NCBI GenBank assembly: GCA_004380135.1
Contig: QXCR01000114.1
Coordinates: 32,002 to 96,001 of the forward strand
Direction of reading: 5' to 3'
DNA length: 64,000 nt
Origin: Stemphylium vesicarium
Lineage: Eukaryota; Ascomycota; Dothideomycetes; Pleosporales; Pleosporaceae
Shown one piece after another: positions 19,605 to 31,219 of this stretch. The stretch's first letter is position 1. Each line of letters starts with the position of its first letter. The position numbers and the translations under genes are program-made. The notes under the pieces were generated by a model. That model did not search any database and was not told where the DNA came from. It was given only the letters and a program-made list of their open reading frames with translations.

Positions 19605-22529
19605 AGCGTGGTGTGGTCAGAAAGTTTGTGTCTTGGTAAAAGCGAAACGTCGGAGCGGTAGCGATATTTAATATGAGCAGGCAGCAGCAGAAATGGGCTG
19701 CGTTGACGGAGGATTCAATGGTTGGGTGTGAGGGTCAACTACGGTAGCCTTGGGTGGTGAGTAAACGGCTTCGCCACAGTTATAATGGTCAGGTATGACC
19801 AAGATGCGAACGTGACCGTGGAAGCCGGCAGAATTGTCCGAGCAAGCGCTTATACGATTCCGGTAGCAGGACAATTAGTCAAACAGGCGTCGAGCAGAGC
19901 TGGCAGTGCGGAGATAGGACGAGATGTAAAAAGGGCACACCAATCTTCCCGAAACAGTCGGGGGTGGGCGGGCTCGTTATAAGAAGCACGAGCGGGCTTG
20001 CAGCGGTTTCAGCAGGCTACAGCATGCGAACAAGGACAGTGTGACTCTAGCTTTGAGACAGGCGGCCGCTCATGTGCTAGCGAACCAGACAAAGAGGGTG
20101 TGCGGTTGGCGCGTGCCAGGCTTTGATACTCGCTCGCTCGCTCGCTCGCAGGCAAGCCAGGCATCATCAATCTGAGGAGCGCGCCTGTTGCGCGCGGCCG
20201 GGAGCTGACCAATATGGGCGGCCAAGAAGTGAATAGAAGGACGACGAAGGGGCGCGCCAATGGGAGGCGCCAATTGCAGCGCGCCCCCGTGAGGCGGAGC
20301 TGGGGAACGAGCGACGGGCGCGCATCGCAGTCAGAGAGGAGTCACTGCTTTGGCAATGCGCATCCATGTGCCCGTGTCGCTAGTGTGTCGGGGTATGCGG
20401 TCGCCGAACCCTGCGGTCTGCGGTCGCGACCTCATCCCATGTCTCCCGGTCCGTTGCCCATCGTCACTTTCTGCGACTACACGTTTCCTGCTCCCATTGC
20501 GTCCTCTGTCCTGGCGCATCGAGTTGCATTGAGTCCTGCGATTGCTGTGCTTTTGCCATTGGGCAGCCAACGTGTCACAGCAGCGCCCAATGCCCGTGGT
20601 AGCCTACCTGACTTGAACCCCCTCCCCCCCCAATTCCAATTCCACTCTATACACACCTTTCCGGTGGAGCACCAGGCCACCGCTTCCGTCATGTCTGTCT
20701 CGCCTGGCGTCTTGTCCTACGCTGCAAAGATGACTCTTCCACATGCTCCACATTCAAGCAATTGATTCATCATCGCCGCCGTCTGTCGCGCCAATCGAGC
20801 CCAGAGACGTCAATTCACAGCAAATGCCTCCTCTCCTGACCACTGGCGCCCCAGATGAGGGGGTCCTTGCATGCATCTGACACACCAGTAACCCCCATCC
20901 TCCCGTCAGCGGCGGGTACCGAAAAGATTGCCCTCATCTCTCTCGTAGCAATGCGGAATGGGAATCTCCATTGATCACGTCTTGTGACTTGCTCTCTATC
21001 GAGAGCGGCTGTAGCCAACGCCACCAGCGCGGGGGCTGCACTTGACTTGCGCCGCCCACAAGGTTCCAGGGCGACTCCATGTCTAGCAGCGGGTAGCAGA
21101 CCATGTTTGCATCATACTGTCGCTCATTGCGCCAGACGCTGGGTATGCGCCCTGCTATCGATAACACATGTCTCGCATGTGAAAGCCCCTAGGCTCAGGT
21201 GGACAAAAGGCAAGGTCATCTACAGCCCGACGCCTGCTCACTTGGATAGCTCGCACCCACTCTCAACACAAATTGGCCCACGAGACTTGCCCTGTCGACA
21301 CCATCTTCGCGCTGGGCGAGGTCATCCTTCGTCTGCGATCCCCAGCCGTCGGGTGTCTTATCGTCGTTATCGCGTTGTGGGGGAGGAGGGGTTCGCGCTG
21401 CAAGGAACCCCTCAACACCCACTCTTCTGACCTTCTGGATGCCTTCTGTTCGGCGCTGCTGCCGCCCACTTATTGGGGACTGGCCACACCCGCTAATTGC
21501 CGCCTCTGGCCCGAACTGGTCATCTTGTCGCCGTCAAACCACTTCGCTTCCGTCGTACCCCTCACGCTGTCTCCCTATTCGCGCGGCCCAGACCGATGTT
21601 GAGAGCATCGCGCGGCCCTCCCTAATTGTTGCTGACTCGATACACTTTGCCCGTCTGCTTCATGGTGCAAACCGGACATCGCAATCGACAAGCCCGGTAC
21701 CGACAGCTTCACCGTGATTGTCTAGCGCCTAGACCTGGCCATGTGCGACGCCTCTGCGGGCACGATCTGCACATCTAGGGCCACACCGATAGCTGGTCAG
21801 CCGATAGGTCAATGCAACCAAATGACCCTGTCGTTCGTTGCCCTGTCTTCACCCAAATGCGACGCCTGGAGGGTCCCTGCATCCGCCATGCTTGTAACCT
21901 GCCAAACCAACAATGGTTGCTTCTGCAGGACCTTGTTTCAAAGCCAGCAAAAGCGAAGTCGTGCTTGGTCCTTTGATTCCCACGTCTTCGATGGCGTCAC
22001 TGCCGGACATGAAGGCAAGGCACGCCCTGCATGACGGCCGCTGTTCGCCCTACTTAAAATAGACCGCGTGCCGGCCATTGTCAGCACGATTTCAGGCTGC
22101 GAGCACATAAGACAAGGAATTAACATGGCCCAACACTTGTCGCATGCAGGCAACGATTACTCTCGGGACCAGGGCTGTCTGGAGTCTCTTCGGACGAATA
22201 GAGTGCCCGATCGTGACGTAGGTCATCTTCGGCCTTGTGAGCGCATTCACGGACGTCCGCGAGTGATGTCGACGAGCGTAATGAATTCAATGCGGATCAA
22301 TGTTGCATTTTCATTTGATAGGAGCCTCAACATTCGCGTGCTTCTCTCCAATTGATCAAGTCGCCTTTTGACAGCACCCTGATAGATCTGCGACACCTTC
22401 ACGTGTATTCGTGGACAAAGCGTCGCGCATTCCCGCGCTCCCGCAGCGACGTCGTCAACCTTAAACCAACCGTGCAGTTCCCCACCTACGTCATGCACAC
22501 AACACGTAACTGTACCGTGAGACGACGCA
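19605..22529. other. 2.9-kb gene-free region between divergent genes
   Basis: Separates the SWIRM gene from the SWIM-finger gene, which point away from each other. Several overlapping short ORFs (longest 183 codons at 20214-20765) look like chance reading of GC-rich, CCC/TCC-rich DNA: no domain, no splice logic. A CTCG tetranucleotide tract lies at 20129-20149. It could carry long 5' leaders or non-coding transcripts; nothing in the sequence proves it. Confidence 0.55.
20129..20149. repeat. CTCG tetranucleotide tract (five units)
   Basis: A perfect short tandem repeat of CTCG (five units plus C) in the gene-free region between the SWIRM and SWIM genes. Confidence 0.9.
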
Positions 22530-23507
22530 ATGTCCTCGCCAGAATTGCCTAGAAACCGGCATTTTGTGACTCAGCTATTCAACTCGTTACCGACAATACC
22601 CCCGCCGCTGCCACCTGACCATCATCCCGTGGCGGTGGAGCCCAACAACCCTCTCAGTAGCGTACCGGACGCGGTGAAGAAACAATTGCTCTCCTTGCAA
22701 GTCCTATTCCCAAACGAGTTCGTGCCCGCGCTAGACTTGCTGGACCGACGGCTTGTTACTCGGTTTCGGATCTCCGATGGTCTGGAAAGTGTTGCGGCCC
22801 GGAGTGAAGAGGAAGAAGAAGCTGCAGCAGAGCTAGACAACGGGAATGAGGACGTGCAGATGCGGGGAGTAGACGGTGAAGAAGAAGCAATACGAACCAA
22901 AGATGCAGAATCGAAAACGCATAGCTCTATTAATATAGCTGCGGACGACACGTCAGACCAACAGAAGACAGCACGACAATCGCCGATTCCCCTCACAGAT
23001 ACAGGCGTGGCCGAAAGCGATACCATCCTAGAAACCAAATCTACAAGGGCATCAGCACACGCCAAAGCAGCTCCAGTATACTACATCCGCTCCGCCCAAC
23101 AACAACGCTCCTCCCGCTTCAGCACCTCGTACGACACAACCACAAGCTACGAAGTACGCCTTCAAGCCTGGAACTGCTCGTGTCCTGCTTTTGCCTTTTC
23201 CGCCTTTCCTGCTACGCAGTACGAATCTCGCGTTCCTGTCTACGAGGATACCGCGGACAAGGACGGCAACAATGACACTATTCACAAAGGGAAAGGAGAT
23301 GGGGAGATGGCAGATGGAAAACGAGAGAATACGGATACATGGTCCTTTGGAGGCGTGAGCTTAGGGGAGGAAATGCCGCCAGTGTGTAAACACCTTTTAG
23401 CTTGTGTGCTGGCAGAGAAGTGTTCGGGGCTTTTTGGTAGGTTTGTAGAGGAGAAAGAGGTCAGTATTGAGGAGGCTGCGGGATGGGCGGCAGGTTGGGG
23501 GGATTGA
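22530..23507 (+). CDS. SWIM zinc-finger protein, Sws1/Shu2-like
   Basis: Intronless, 325 aa from ATG 22530. The key feature is a split SWIM finger: CSC at Cys216/Cys218 (WNCSCPAFAF) and CKHLLA with Cys286, His288 and Ala291. The C-x-H-x-x-A form is the signature of the Sws1/Shu2 branch, whose members act with Rad51 paralogues in the Shu complex to promote Rad51 filament assembly. The N-terminal helix (LSLQVLFPNEFVPALDLLDRRLVTRF) just before an acidic EEEEEAAAELDNG insert also suits fungal Sws1 proteins. The long acidic and polar inserts are unusual compared with compact animal SWSAP1 partners. The SWIM call is firm; orthology to Sws1 is inference. Confidence 0.82.
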   Translation: MSSPELPRNRHFVTQLFNSLPTIPPPLPPDHHPVAVEPNNPLSSVPDAVKKQLLSLQVLFPNEFVPALDLLDRRLVTRFRISDGLESVAARSEEEEEAAAELDNGNEDVQMRGVDGEEEAIRTKDAESKTHSSINIAADDTSDQQKTARQSPIPLTDTGVAESDTILETKSTRASAHAKAAPVYYIRSAQQQRSSRFSTSYDTTTSYEVRLQAWNCSCPAFAFSAFPATQYESRVPVYEDTADKDGNNDTIHKGKGDGEMADGKRENTDTWSFGGVSLGEEMPPVCKHLLACVLAEKCSGLFGRFVEEKEVSIEEAAGWAAGWGD

Positions 23508-23782
23508 GAGTGGCAAGGGAATGGCGGGGTTTGACAATGAATGCTGCGTTTGATACCAGCCGTTGCAGCGCGGCTTTCATTTGGTCAATTCGAATTCACT
23601 CTTCATCCTGTAGGGTCTGTTCATGTTCTTAATCATTCGTGTCTATCATGCCATTATGCCACATATGCCGGGATCATGCAAAAAAGGCTCCGAGTGGTAT
23701 AATACACGTTCTTCGCCAGAAGCAGCATTGCAAGCATCAGGCTCGCCATGCTTGAAGGACGCCCCAATCGCGTCAGTCTCGC
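23508..23782. other. Short convergent intergenic region
   Basis: 3' flanks of the SWIM gene and RPN8. No gene is seen. Confidence 0.6.
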
Positions 23783-25045
23783 TCAGCCCTTCTTCTTCTG
23801 CTCCTCTTTGCCCTTCTCTTTACCCTTCTCCCCCTCCTTGGTCTCGGCATTAGCCTTGTCATCCTTCTTCTCCTTTTCGCTCTCCTTAGCCTCTTCCTTC
23901 TTGGCCTCCTTGTCTTCCGCTTGCTGCTTGTTCTGGATCTTGTTCTCAATCAGGTCGTGGAAAGCGGTGATTGCGCGGATCAAGCTCGAAAGGTAGATTG
24001 CCATAAGTTGGTCGTTGGTCTTGACGCTCATGGCACGCGCGAGCTCGCCGTTGTCGACGGCGCCCGCTTGTCCGGCTGAAGCGCCTACACCGTTGGTTGC
24101 GCCACCGACGGGTGCTGCCTTGGGTGTTGAGAGGTTGGGCAGAAGGTTGAAGACATCCTGCAGGTTTCCGAGGATGGCGTGGTTGACGGGTAGGTCTTCG
24201 TCAAGGACCTTTTGCAGGTATTGGCCAATGTCTCGTAACCGCAGATGTAGACCTTGCAGCGACTGCAGTTGTGAGGTTATGCGTGTGGAGAGGGTACCGA
24301 CTGCGACGTCACGGATATCGCGGAGGAGATGCTCGACACCGATTTCTTCGGCTTCTTCGGCCTCGATTATTGATGGTGTGTGGACAAAGGTCTTGGAAGT
24401 GGTTGTGCCGTCCTGCATGTATTGTTAGCAATGATTCCAAACAGAAGCCTGACGGCAAATTGAATGCAGGCTTTGCAAATCATGGTCGGCCTGAGTGCAC
24501 TCACGTCCTTGATCTCCTCAACGGCAAAGTAGGCGTCTGTTGGTACGCCAACCTCCTTCGGCTGTACGTCGACAATGACTAGTAGCGGGTTCGGTGTGTA
24601 GCGCTTGAACAGCTCGTTCACTTCCAAATCAGATGCCCTCAGCTTGGGCCCAGTGTGATACCAGCCGATGAGCTTCTCCCGCGCGTTGATCTTCTTGAAC
24701 ATGTCGTTCATCGACTCGACGTAGTTGTGGTCCAGGAACCATACTGATGGGTCCTTTTCGTCTTCTTCGAATGGTACTGAGAGTGTGTCAGCTCATGTCA
24801 AGGCTTCCTCTTTCAGGCGTACTGCGCAGGCGGCAAACTGGACCTTGGAGGGGCTACATACCCGCGAAACTGTTGGATACCCGTACGTTCTTGCCATCAT
24901 TCTGTCCAAGAAGCACACCGACTACTCTCCTCTTGGTGCCCTTTGCCTGTCGGCCGTAGTGGTCTGCTGCTGAAAGAAGCACAAGAGGCGCGACCGAGAC
25001 GTTGCGGGTCACGAGCGACAGCGTCTCTGCTGTGGTGGCGGGCAT
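23783..25045 (-). CDS. RPN8: 26S proteasome regulatory subunit Rpn8
   Basis: CDS complement(join(23783..24412,24505..24776,24862..25045)), 361 aa, two GT-AG introns in phase. Rpn8 is a lid subunit that pairs with the deubiquitinase Rpn11. The MPN domain runs over residues 1-150: SVAPLVLLSAADHYGR, RVVGVLLGQNDGK, VPFEEDEKDPSVWFLDHNY, then EKLIGWYHTGPKL. The JAMM zinc ligands are missing (HTGP in place of the HSHP-type motif), as expected for inactive Rpn8. The C-terminal half (IGVEHLLRDI, TLSTRITSQLQSLQGLHLRLRDI) forms the Rpn8-Rpn11 helices. The tail is a highly charged K/E-rich stretch (about 50 residues) as in other fungal Rpn8 proteins. Its start is about 200 bp into the region shared with PEX16's 3' flank. 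Confidence 0.96.
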
Positions 25046-25575
25046 CTTGATGACGTGTACCCGATGGCGCCGACGATTGTGTTTGTTGTTCGAAGAAGGC
25101 GGCGGCGGCGGGCTGGATTGACGGCGGGTGGTGTTGTCGTTATTGTTGATGCGGCTCTGCGATGGTCATCGAAGCTTTCGGAACTGCGAGATGGTGAGTG
25201 GGTCAGAGCTTCGCGCTACAATAGCTCACCGGGAGTGCGTCAGTGAGCGACACAAGCAACCGCAGAATCCAGCACCATAAGCATTCAGCACGAGTATTGT
25301 CACGGTGTCGACCCATAAGACTGCATTTTATGTTCCAAGATATTAGAGCAATCAAGTCATTGGTATCTAAAGAAGGTATAATACATACTGCGCATCCAGA
25401 AGGTGGAAGCGCAGCTCTGGTCAGGCCATCCAGTAGCCTCGAACCGTTTCGAGGAGGCCATATCAGAAAAGACAGGTAGCGGAGCTTCATCGCCCGTCGT
25501 CTGTGCAGCCAACTCCAAAGACTCCCTATCAAATAGTACCGCGTGAAATCAAGAAGATGCGTAGAGCATACATAG
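25046..25575. other. Intergenic, RPN8 promoter region
   Basis: Lies between the RPN8 start and the PEX16 stop, two genes in tandem on the minus strand. A 146-codon minus-strand ORF here overlaps the PEX16 3' end in another frame and looks like a shadow. Confidence 0.55.
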
Positions 25576-26981
25576 TTACAAAGTGGCAGTGGGGAAATAG
25601 TACTGGTCCCAGAGGAATTCGTAGTCTTCAATGACACCGCCAACCATGTCGAGAAGAGGCTTGCCCTTGAGCTTTCCTGTGATTGAGTGTATCCAGGCCC
25701 TATTCAACGTTAGCTTGTTTCCATGTGCCCACATTCATGAACGTTTACTTGGTGATGTTCTCATAAAAGGCGCCGCGCATCGCCCACCAGCCCAGAGACC
25801 AGCCCCGCTTCCGCAGCTCTTCTTTCTCTAGGCCAGTCAAACCCCGAAGCCCTCCAGCTAGTCGCTCTTGGAAGTCCTTCTTCGCTAGCTGTCTTGCGCC
25901 ATACTCCATGCTCACACCAATCAACCACGGGCGCCAGCTCTTCCTATCGCCGCTGAAGTGCTGCATCGCCAACGCGTAGACGACCGGTCGTAGGATGTAT
26001 AGTGCCTCAGCAATCTCTCCCTTCCCACTCACGCGGTGCAGGAGTGCTTTGGGTGGCTTGATATCATCTGCTGTAAGAACCTTGGAGAGGAGGTAATTCG
26101 AGATATCCGACGAATCCGGGAGGCTCGGCATCGACAGACCAGTCCTAGGCATTGCCCAGTTCTCAGCCTCTACCGAGCGCTCACTTGGTGGCGTGTCCAT
26201 GCCATCAGGCGAGGCTGATGACTCCTCCAGTGAGCTCGGGTCAATCTCGCGTTGTGGGAGGGGAGGAGACAGGAGAGGACGGGAGTTTGTCAATCGCAAC
26301 AGCAGCAATCGACATACTGCCTTTACAATCTCCAGCAACACCACTACCCGCCATCGCACTTTTTCGCCCTTCCTCTTGGCTGCCATTTCCCATAGCAGTT
26401 CGGTATATTGAATCATCTGGAGGACAACCGCGATCCTCTTGTACGTCGGCGAGTTCTCCGTCCAGAACTTGGTGTATCGGTGATGCGGGGTGAGGGGCTG
26501 TCGTCGCGTCCCTGGCATTTGCGCCATGGCTTTGGAAAGGAGGGAGTCATGGTATAGGGAGAGTACTTGGACGCCGCTGTGTACTGCGTGGCTATTAGTT
26601 GGGTAAGACGCGCAATTGATGAGCGCGAAACTTGCGGGACTCGGATGCGATCTCAGACTCTCGGAAGCGCCCTATTATTATTAGCGTCATCTCCAGCAGG
26701 TACTGTAAAGCGCTATGTATACCAGGGATGATGTATGTGAGCGAGCGCAGTGCCGACTCAATCTGCGTCACGGCGCTGCTGTTCTTGGTGATGAAGTCCG
26801 AGTACATGCCCAGCCATCTCGGGGGCATGGAGAGCACCTCGCCTGTCTTCTGCGTCGCTTGCTTGTACATGGCTGCAGTCGCCCCGGCAAACGCGCTGAG
26901 AAATGGCGATGGTGCGACGTGTACGTGGTGATGTTGGTGGGCACGTGTAGAGATAGGAGCGACGGGAGAGACTGAAGTCAT
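25576..26981 (-). CDS. PEX16: Peroxisomal membrane protein PEX16
   Basis: CDS complement(join(25576..25699,25749..26583,26636..26671,26723..26981)), 417 aa. Pex16 is a peroxin of the peroxisomal/ER membrane that acts in early peroxisome membrane assembly. Family features: MYSDFITKNSSAVTQIESALRSLTYIIPGRF near the N-terminus, ESLHSGVQVLSLYHD, then YKRIAVVLQMIQYTELLWEM, KAVCRLLLLR, the LLHRVSGKGEIAEALYILRPVVYAL block and a C-terminal IGVSMEYGARQL. The second intron uses GC-AG (donor GCAAGT at 26635-26630): only this junction gives ESLHSGVQVLSLYHD in phase. The 36-nt exon 26636-26671 is short. Both ends are supported by conserved protein, and the total length is a multiple of three. Confidence 0.94.
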
Positions 26982-27597
26982 GCATCATTATCGCGTGCCC
27001 GACCAAGTACCGAGGCAGGTACAGCTAGCTCCCTGGCTACCCCGGATCACTTCTCCACAACACTGTCGCCGTGTCAGTTTGCGGAACCGCGACCTGTCTA
27101 CACCTTTAGCTCTGGACCACCCTTTAAACCTTCTAGATTCTCGTCCTCGCATGTTCCTTCGCTGAAGACTCCTGAACGGGCCGCATGCCCAAGTCAGCTG
27201 ACACCGTCCGTGAATTAAAGAATTGTTTTCCTTCACCCTGAGCCTAACGAATGATGATTATGCATTCGGATTCTCCTATTTTTGCAAACGTTGTCGAGGC
27301 CAGCTCTACGTTGGCGCCTCAACACGCGTATCCGGCAAAACGCGTCTGCCTTGGGAAGACACCCTATGAGGACTAGGTACAAGCCCACTTAGCATGTGAC
27401 TACGCGATTACGGAAGAACGCGACATCTAGAAACGCGCCCACTTTCAGGTTGTGTTTTGATCGTGACTCATTTCGTATTGCTTTCTTCCTTCCTAGTTAT
27501 CTCTCGTGCATCCCTCTGGGCGTTCAAATATCAGTCTCTTCCAGAACCTCAGAAGTGAGTCCTTACACACCACTGACATCTACCTACTCTCGGCATC
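26982..27597. other. Divergent intergenic, PEX16 and HD-hydrolase promoters
   Basis: Shared upstream region. No ORF with family features and no repeat. Confidence 0.55.
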
Positions 27598-28290
27598 ATG
27601 GCGGATAACAACCAGAACTCCTTGCCTGTTCCACAGCTATTAATCAAAGACAAAGACAAAAAGCTGTTCGCGTCAATCAATGCCTTTGTCTACGAGTACA
27701 TGTCAAAGTACGACAACTCCCACGATTACCAACACATTCTACGCGTCCTGTCCAACACTAATCGGATCTTACAAGCGGAGAATGTGACAAACTTCTCAGT
27801 TGCCTACGACAACACGTCACTATTTCTCGCCTCCCTTTTACATGATGTAGGCGACCACAAGTACGCCAAACCAGGCGAAGACATCGAGAACCAGATCGCC
27901 AACACCCTCCTTCAGCATGGCGCCTCCGAAGAACTGGCTAGAAAGGTCCAAACAATTGTCAAGCACGTCTCATACTCGAACGAAGTGCGTGATCCCATTG
28001 GAGTAGCCTCCGTTCTCGAGCAACATCCCGAACTAGCCATCGTACAAGATGCCGACCGCCTCGATGCCATTGGCGCTGTCGGAATAGCACGCTGCTTCTC
28101 TTTCGGCGCCGCGAAGTTCCCAGAGCAGCCAATGGACAGGGCGGTTGACCACTTTGGTGAGAAATTGTACAAACTTGCTGGCATGATGAAGACTGCTACT
28201 GGAAAAGAAATGGCAAAGAGGAGACATGACGTCTTGGAGGAGTTTGCAAGCGAGTGGGAGCAGGAGACGCAGTTGAGCTTTGAGCTGTAA
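27598..28290 (+). CDS. HD-domain phosphohydrolase (HDDC-like)
   Basis: Intronless, 230 aa. HD-domain metal-dependent phosphohydrolases cleave phosphoester bonds of nucleotides or related molecules. Metal ligands are visible in order: His42/His46 in SHDYQHILRV, His82-Asp83 in LLHDVGD, and Asp151/153/156 in VQDADRLDAIG. The protein has no signal peptide, so it is likely cytosolic. Its length and motif order match the widespread fungal and bacterial uncharacterised HD hydrolases (YpgQ/HDDC type). A second, longer HD gene of the same subgroup lies 6.5 kb downstream on the other strand. Substrate unknown. Start chosen at the first ATG, following ATC. Confidence 0.92.
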   Translation: MADNNQNSLPVPQLLIKDKDKKLFASINAFVYEYMSKYDNSHDYQHILRVLSNTNRILQAENVTNFSVAYDNTSLFLASLLHDVGDHKYAKPGEDIENQIANTLLQHGASEELARKVQTIVKHVSYSNEVRDPIGVASVLEQHPELAIVQDADRLDAIGAVGIARCFSFGAAKFPEQPMDRAVDHFGEKLYKLAGMMKTATGKEMAKRRHDVLEEFASEWEQETQLSFEL

Positions 28291-29870
28291 TCATAGGACG
28301 GGAATCTGGGGTTTGCAAAGGTACTGGAGTAGTATTGGTGCAGCAAAGTATGGGATAACGGTTTGATGCAGAAGATGATCATGCAATAAGGGCGCAGTAG
28401 CTATCAGATGTATGATCATTAGAGTTCCCAGAAGGACGGATTTTACGAAGCATCAATCAATCGAGTCCTTAAAGTATGGGGGCTTGTGCTATTACGGAAG
28501 TCGAGCCATGGTAGGCGTCCTATAATCTAACTATCAGCAATGCCAAAAGCAATGCGCTTAAATGCCGTGATACGAAGCTTCCAATCCCAACCAGCCTTTC
28601 GTGTCGATCCTCCGAGGTCATCTTTGAACACCACACCACTTGAAGCTCGCATGCACTTTCCTTCACCGATGAGTGTATACGGGCCGAATAGCATGCAATG
28701 AACCATTGTCACGATTTGGCCGACGGAAATCACGGCACAGCGCCCGGTAGGTGTGTTGAATCGCAGGAGCTAAGTCGTCAACATGTGTGTGTTTGGTGCG
28801 CAGGAGAGCGCCCAGAATCGTTACTGCGGAATCAAACAAGGCGATGCTAAATTCTTTAAGATGGTCGCAAATCAGATGCGCTGGAGCGGCGGAGCAACGT
28901 CAGCCAATCGGGGTACGTTGCGTGACTGATTTAGCTTTCAAATCTCAGCGGGCCGTTCCAAGACACCTCCAAGCTACTGTTGCACACTCCATCCGCTGCA
29001 AGTTGCTGTGGACTACTACTGCACTGGTGGCGAAAGCGGCGGCTCGAACTTCCCAACCTCTCATTGCAGCACTACTCCGCACCGAATACTGCCGAGAGTC
29101 AAAAGGATGTGCTAACGCACGCTCAATGCAAGGCGGGGATGCCATTGAAACATTCTAGTCAACTACAAGGCCACGTATGCCCTACCGCTACAGCATGATC
29201 GAGAACTTGTGAGACGGCATGCGATTGTTTTAGTGGATTTGGGGAGTGTCACACACTCAGCCGCAAAATTGGAGCGAGCAATGTCGTGCATAAGGAGCTG
29301 CAGGTGGGCCGTTAGTACCGCGTAGGAGTGGAACGCTCATCTGGCATTCGCTGCTTCATCGAGCCCTACCAGGACAAAATAATGACGCGAAACAGGCCTC
29401 TGCAGCATGCGTATTGTGCCGTCTCTGATCTATCGCTAGTGTGAGGGGACGGGACGCTCGATGGAGGCATTACCCCAACAACGAAATGCTCTCCAGAAGG
29501 ATGCACAACAGCCATGCACCAATTTCAAGTCTCAAGTAATACAATTACAATTGCGGTGAGGAAATAGCGAACATCGACTTTACTTAGGCGGCCAAGAACG
29601 AGATTCTCAAAGATCTAAGCAGTAGTTGACGTCCACCAGGGCAGCGAATGTGGGCTTCCGATTGGCGGGTCGATTTCCCGCGCTCCAATCGACATCGAGA
29701 TGCATCTACGCTACTTCAGCCTGTATGACTATGAAACTTTTTAAAATTCGATTCCCGATTTGTAGAAAGTCGATCTCTAGTAGAAATTCTGGAAAAGACC
29801 GCTATATTCGCAGCGTCCTGTCTCCGTTTCTTACCATATCTCAGCATTTCCATCGCCGGCCGTCTTGGAC
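28291..29870. other. Intergenic, nothing convincing
   Basis: About 1.6 kb with short overlapping ORFs only (longest near 123 codons at 28787-29158), none with motifs. The part near 29.6-29.87 kb is the upstream region of the Zn2Cys6 gene. Confidence 0.55.
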
Positions 29871-30413
29871 ATGCGTCCCCTCAGACCACTCCTCCCCTCT
29901 GCCACTCGCCCACGTAACGAGCCGCTCCCTCCAGTGCCACGTGACCGCATCGCTTCAGCATGCGATCAATGTAGAGCGCGGAAGATAAAATGCAACGGCG
30001 ATCGACCTGTCTGTCTTGAATGCATCAAACGCTCTACATCATGCTATTACGCAACTCGGTCGGCGGAAACGCAGGGCCAGGCCCTGAAGCGAAAATACGA
30101 CGCGCTGCAATCTGAAAACGAAGCCTACGCTGAACTCTTCAACTTGATCCGCAGCCGGCCAGACAACGAAGCGCAGGAGATTCTCCGCCGCATCAAAATG
30201 GGTACCGATGTCGAGGATGTGTTGAGACGTATTAAAGAGGCCGACTTGCTCATGCAACTCAATCTTAAACCGGAGAATAAACATCGACATACGCTTCCTT
30301 TTATGTCGGGCATTCCGGCACATCTTCTCAATCCGGATCCTACGTATTTTGCGCCTTCATCATCATCATCATCTGGATCGGATTACACAAACGGCACAAC
30401 TGCTGAACGGTGA
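29871..30413 (+). CDS. Short Zn2Cys6 transcription-factor-like protein
   Basis: 180 aa from ATG 29871. Six cysteines at residues 31, 34, 41, 48, 51 and 58 give C-x2-C-x6-C-x6-C-x2-C-x6-C (CDQCRARKIKCNGDRPVC...), the fungal Zn(II)2Cys6 binuclear cluster that binds CGG half-sites. A coiled-coil-like linker follows (QALKRKYDALQSENEAYAELFNLI), then NEAQEILRRIKMGTDVEDVLRRI, often seen after the zinc cluster in these proteins. A Ser run near the end precedes the stop. The fungal-specific transcription-factor domain (middle homology region) normally found in 500-900-aa members is absent. It is either a genuine short regulator or a truncated gene; no downstream continuation was found. It sits between the HD hydrolase and the CBM18 oxidase. 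Confidence 0.85.
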   Translation: MRPLRPLLPSATRPRNEPLPPVPRDRIASACDQCRARKIKCNGDRPVCLECIKRSTSCYYATRSAETQGQALKRKYDALQSENEAYAELFNLIRSRPDNEAQEILRRIKMGTDVEDVLRRIKEADLLMQLNLKPENKHRHTLPFMSGIPAHLLNPDPTYFAPSSSSSSGSDYTNGTTAER

Positions 30414-31219
30414 CGGGATAAATGCAAGAGGGGTATAGGCTAGCTATAACCGCTTGGTCTATGCACATGAAGCAAGAGCATAGCGTTCGCGCGCATTGAG
30501 TACTCTACCCAACAGAAACTGTAGCAAGCTCTGGTTCGATACTATTCTTGAGGGCGTACTGAAAAAGCGGAATGCAATTGATCTGCAACTCTGGCTGCGA
30601 GAATGCAAAGCGGAGCTTTCCGCTGGTATTCAGCATGCCCAACCCAACTGGTTCGCTCGCCGGCTGAGCACCATGTCCGATACTATTTACGTGAAAGAAT
30701 TGGTCTCGTGTTCTAGTGGAGTCAATTACTAGGGCAGGGAGTAACATAAAAGGCAGGCCATGGCGCATACAGCGGGAGGGAGCGACTGAAGCTCAAGGCG
30801 AATTCCAAGAAGCTGAACAGTGCCATACAAGGCGTAACGGGTGGAAGAAGAAGCAAGGCTATTAGGCCTGCCAGCAGCCAGCAATGTGCGAACTCGGGTG
30901 CAAAAAGACTAGATCAGATGTAGCACTCAATAGGGACCTCAGCCATGTGCTTGGACCCCCCCCCCCCTGTCTACCTTGTATGTTGGTGTACTGAGGCATG
31001 AAAGCCCATCGTTCCACGGTAAACCACCTCAATATTCACTCATAGAACAGCATCAAAGTGTATAAGTGTAAATAACTATTACATATTTTTCATTATTGAT
31101 TTGCTTAAACTTCAACTACTACGTCGCCCGTGACACAAATGTACATATAGAGGAGCACTTCCAATCTGCAATGTACCAAACGCCGCAAGCCCCCGCATCC
31201 CCTACTCTTTCCACCCAAT
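30414..31219. other. Intergenic, contains a C12 run
   Basis: Between the Zn2Cys6 gene and the 3' end of the oxidase gene. A run of 12 cytosines lies at 30956-30967. Nothing else is recognised. Confidence 0.6.

Noticed and set aside
20214..20765. 183-codon ORF in the 2.9-kb intergenic region
   Set aside because: Arg/Pro/Ser-rich, no domain; other frames are equally open because of GC content.
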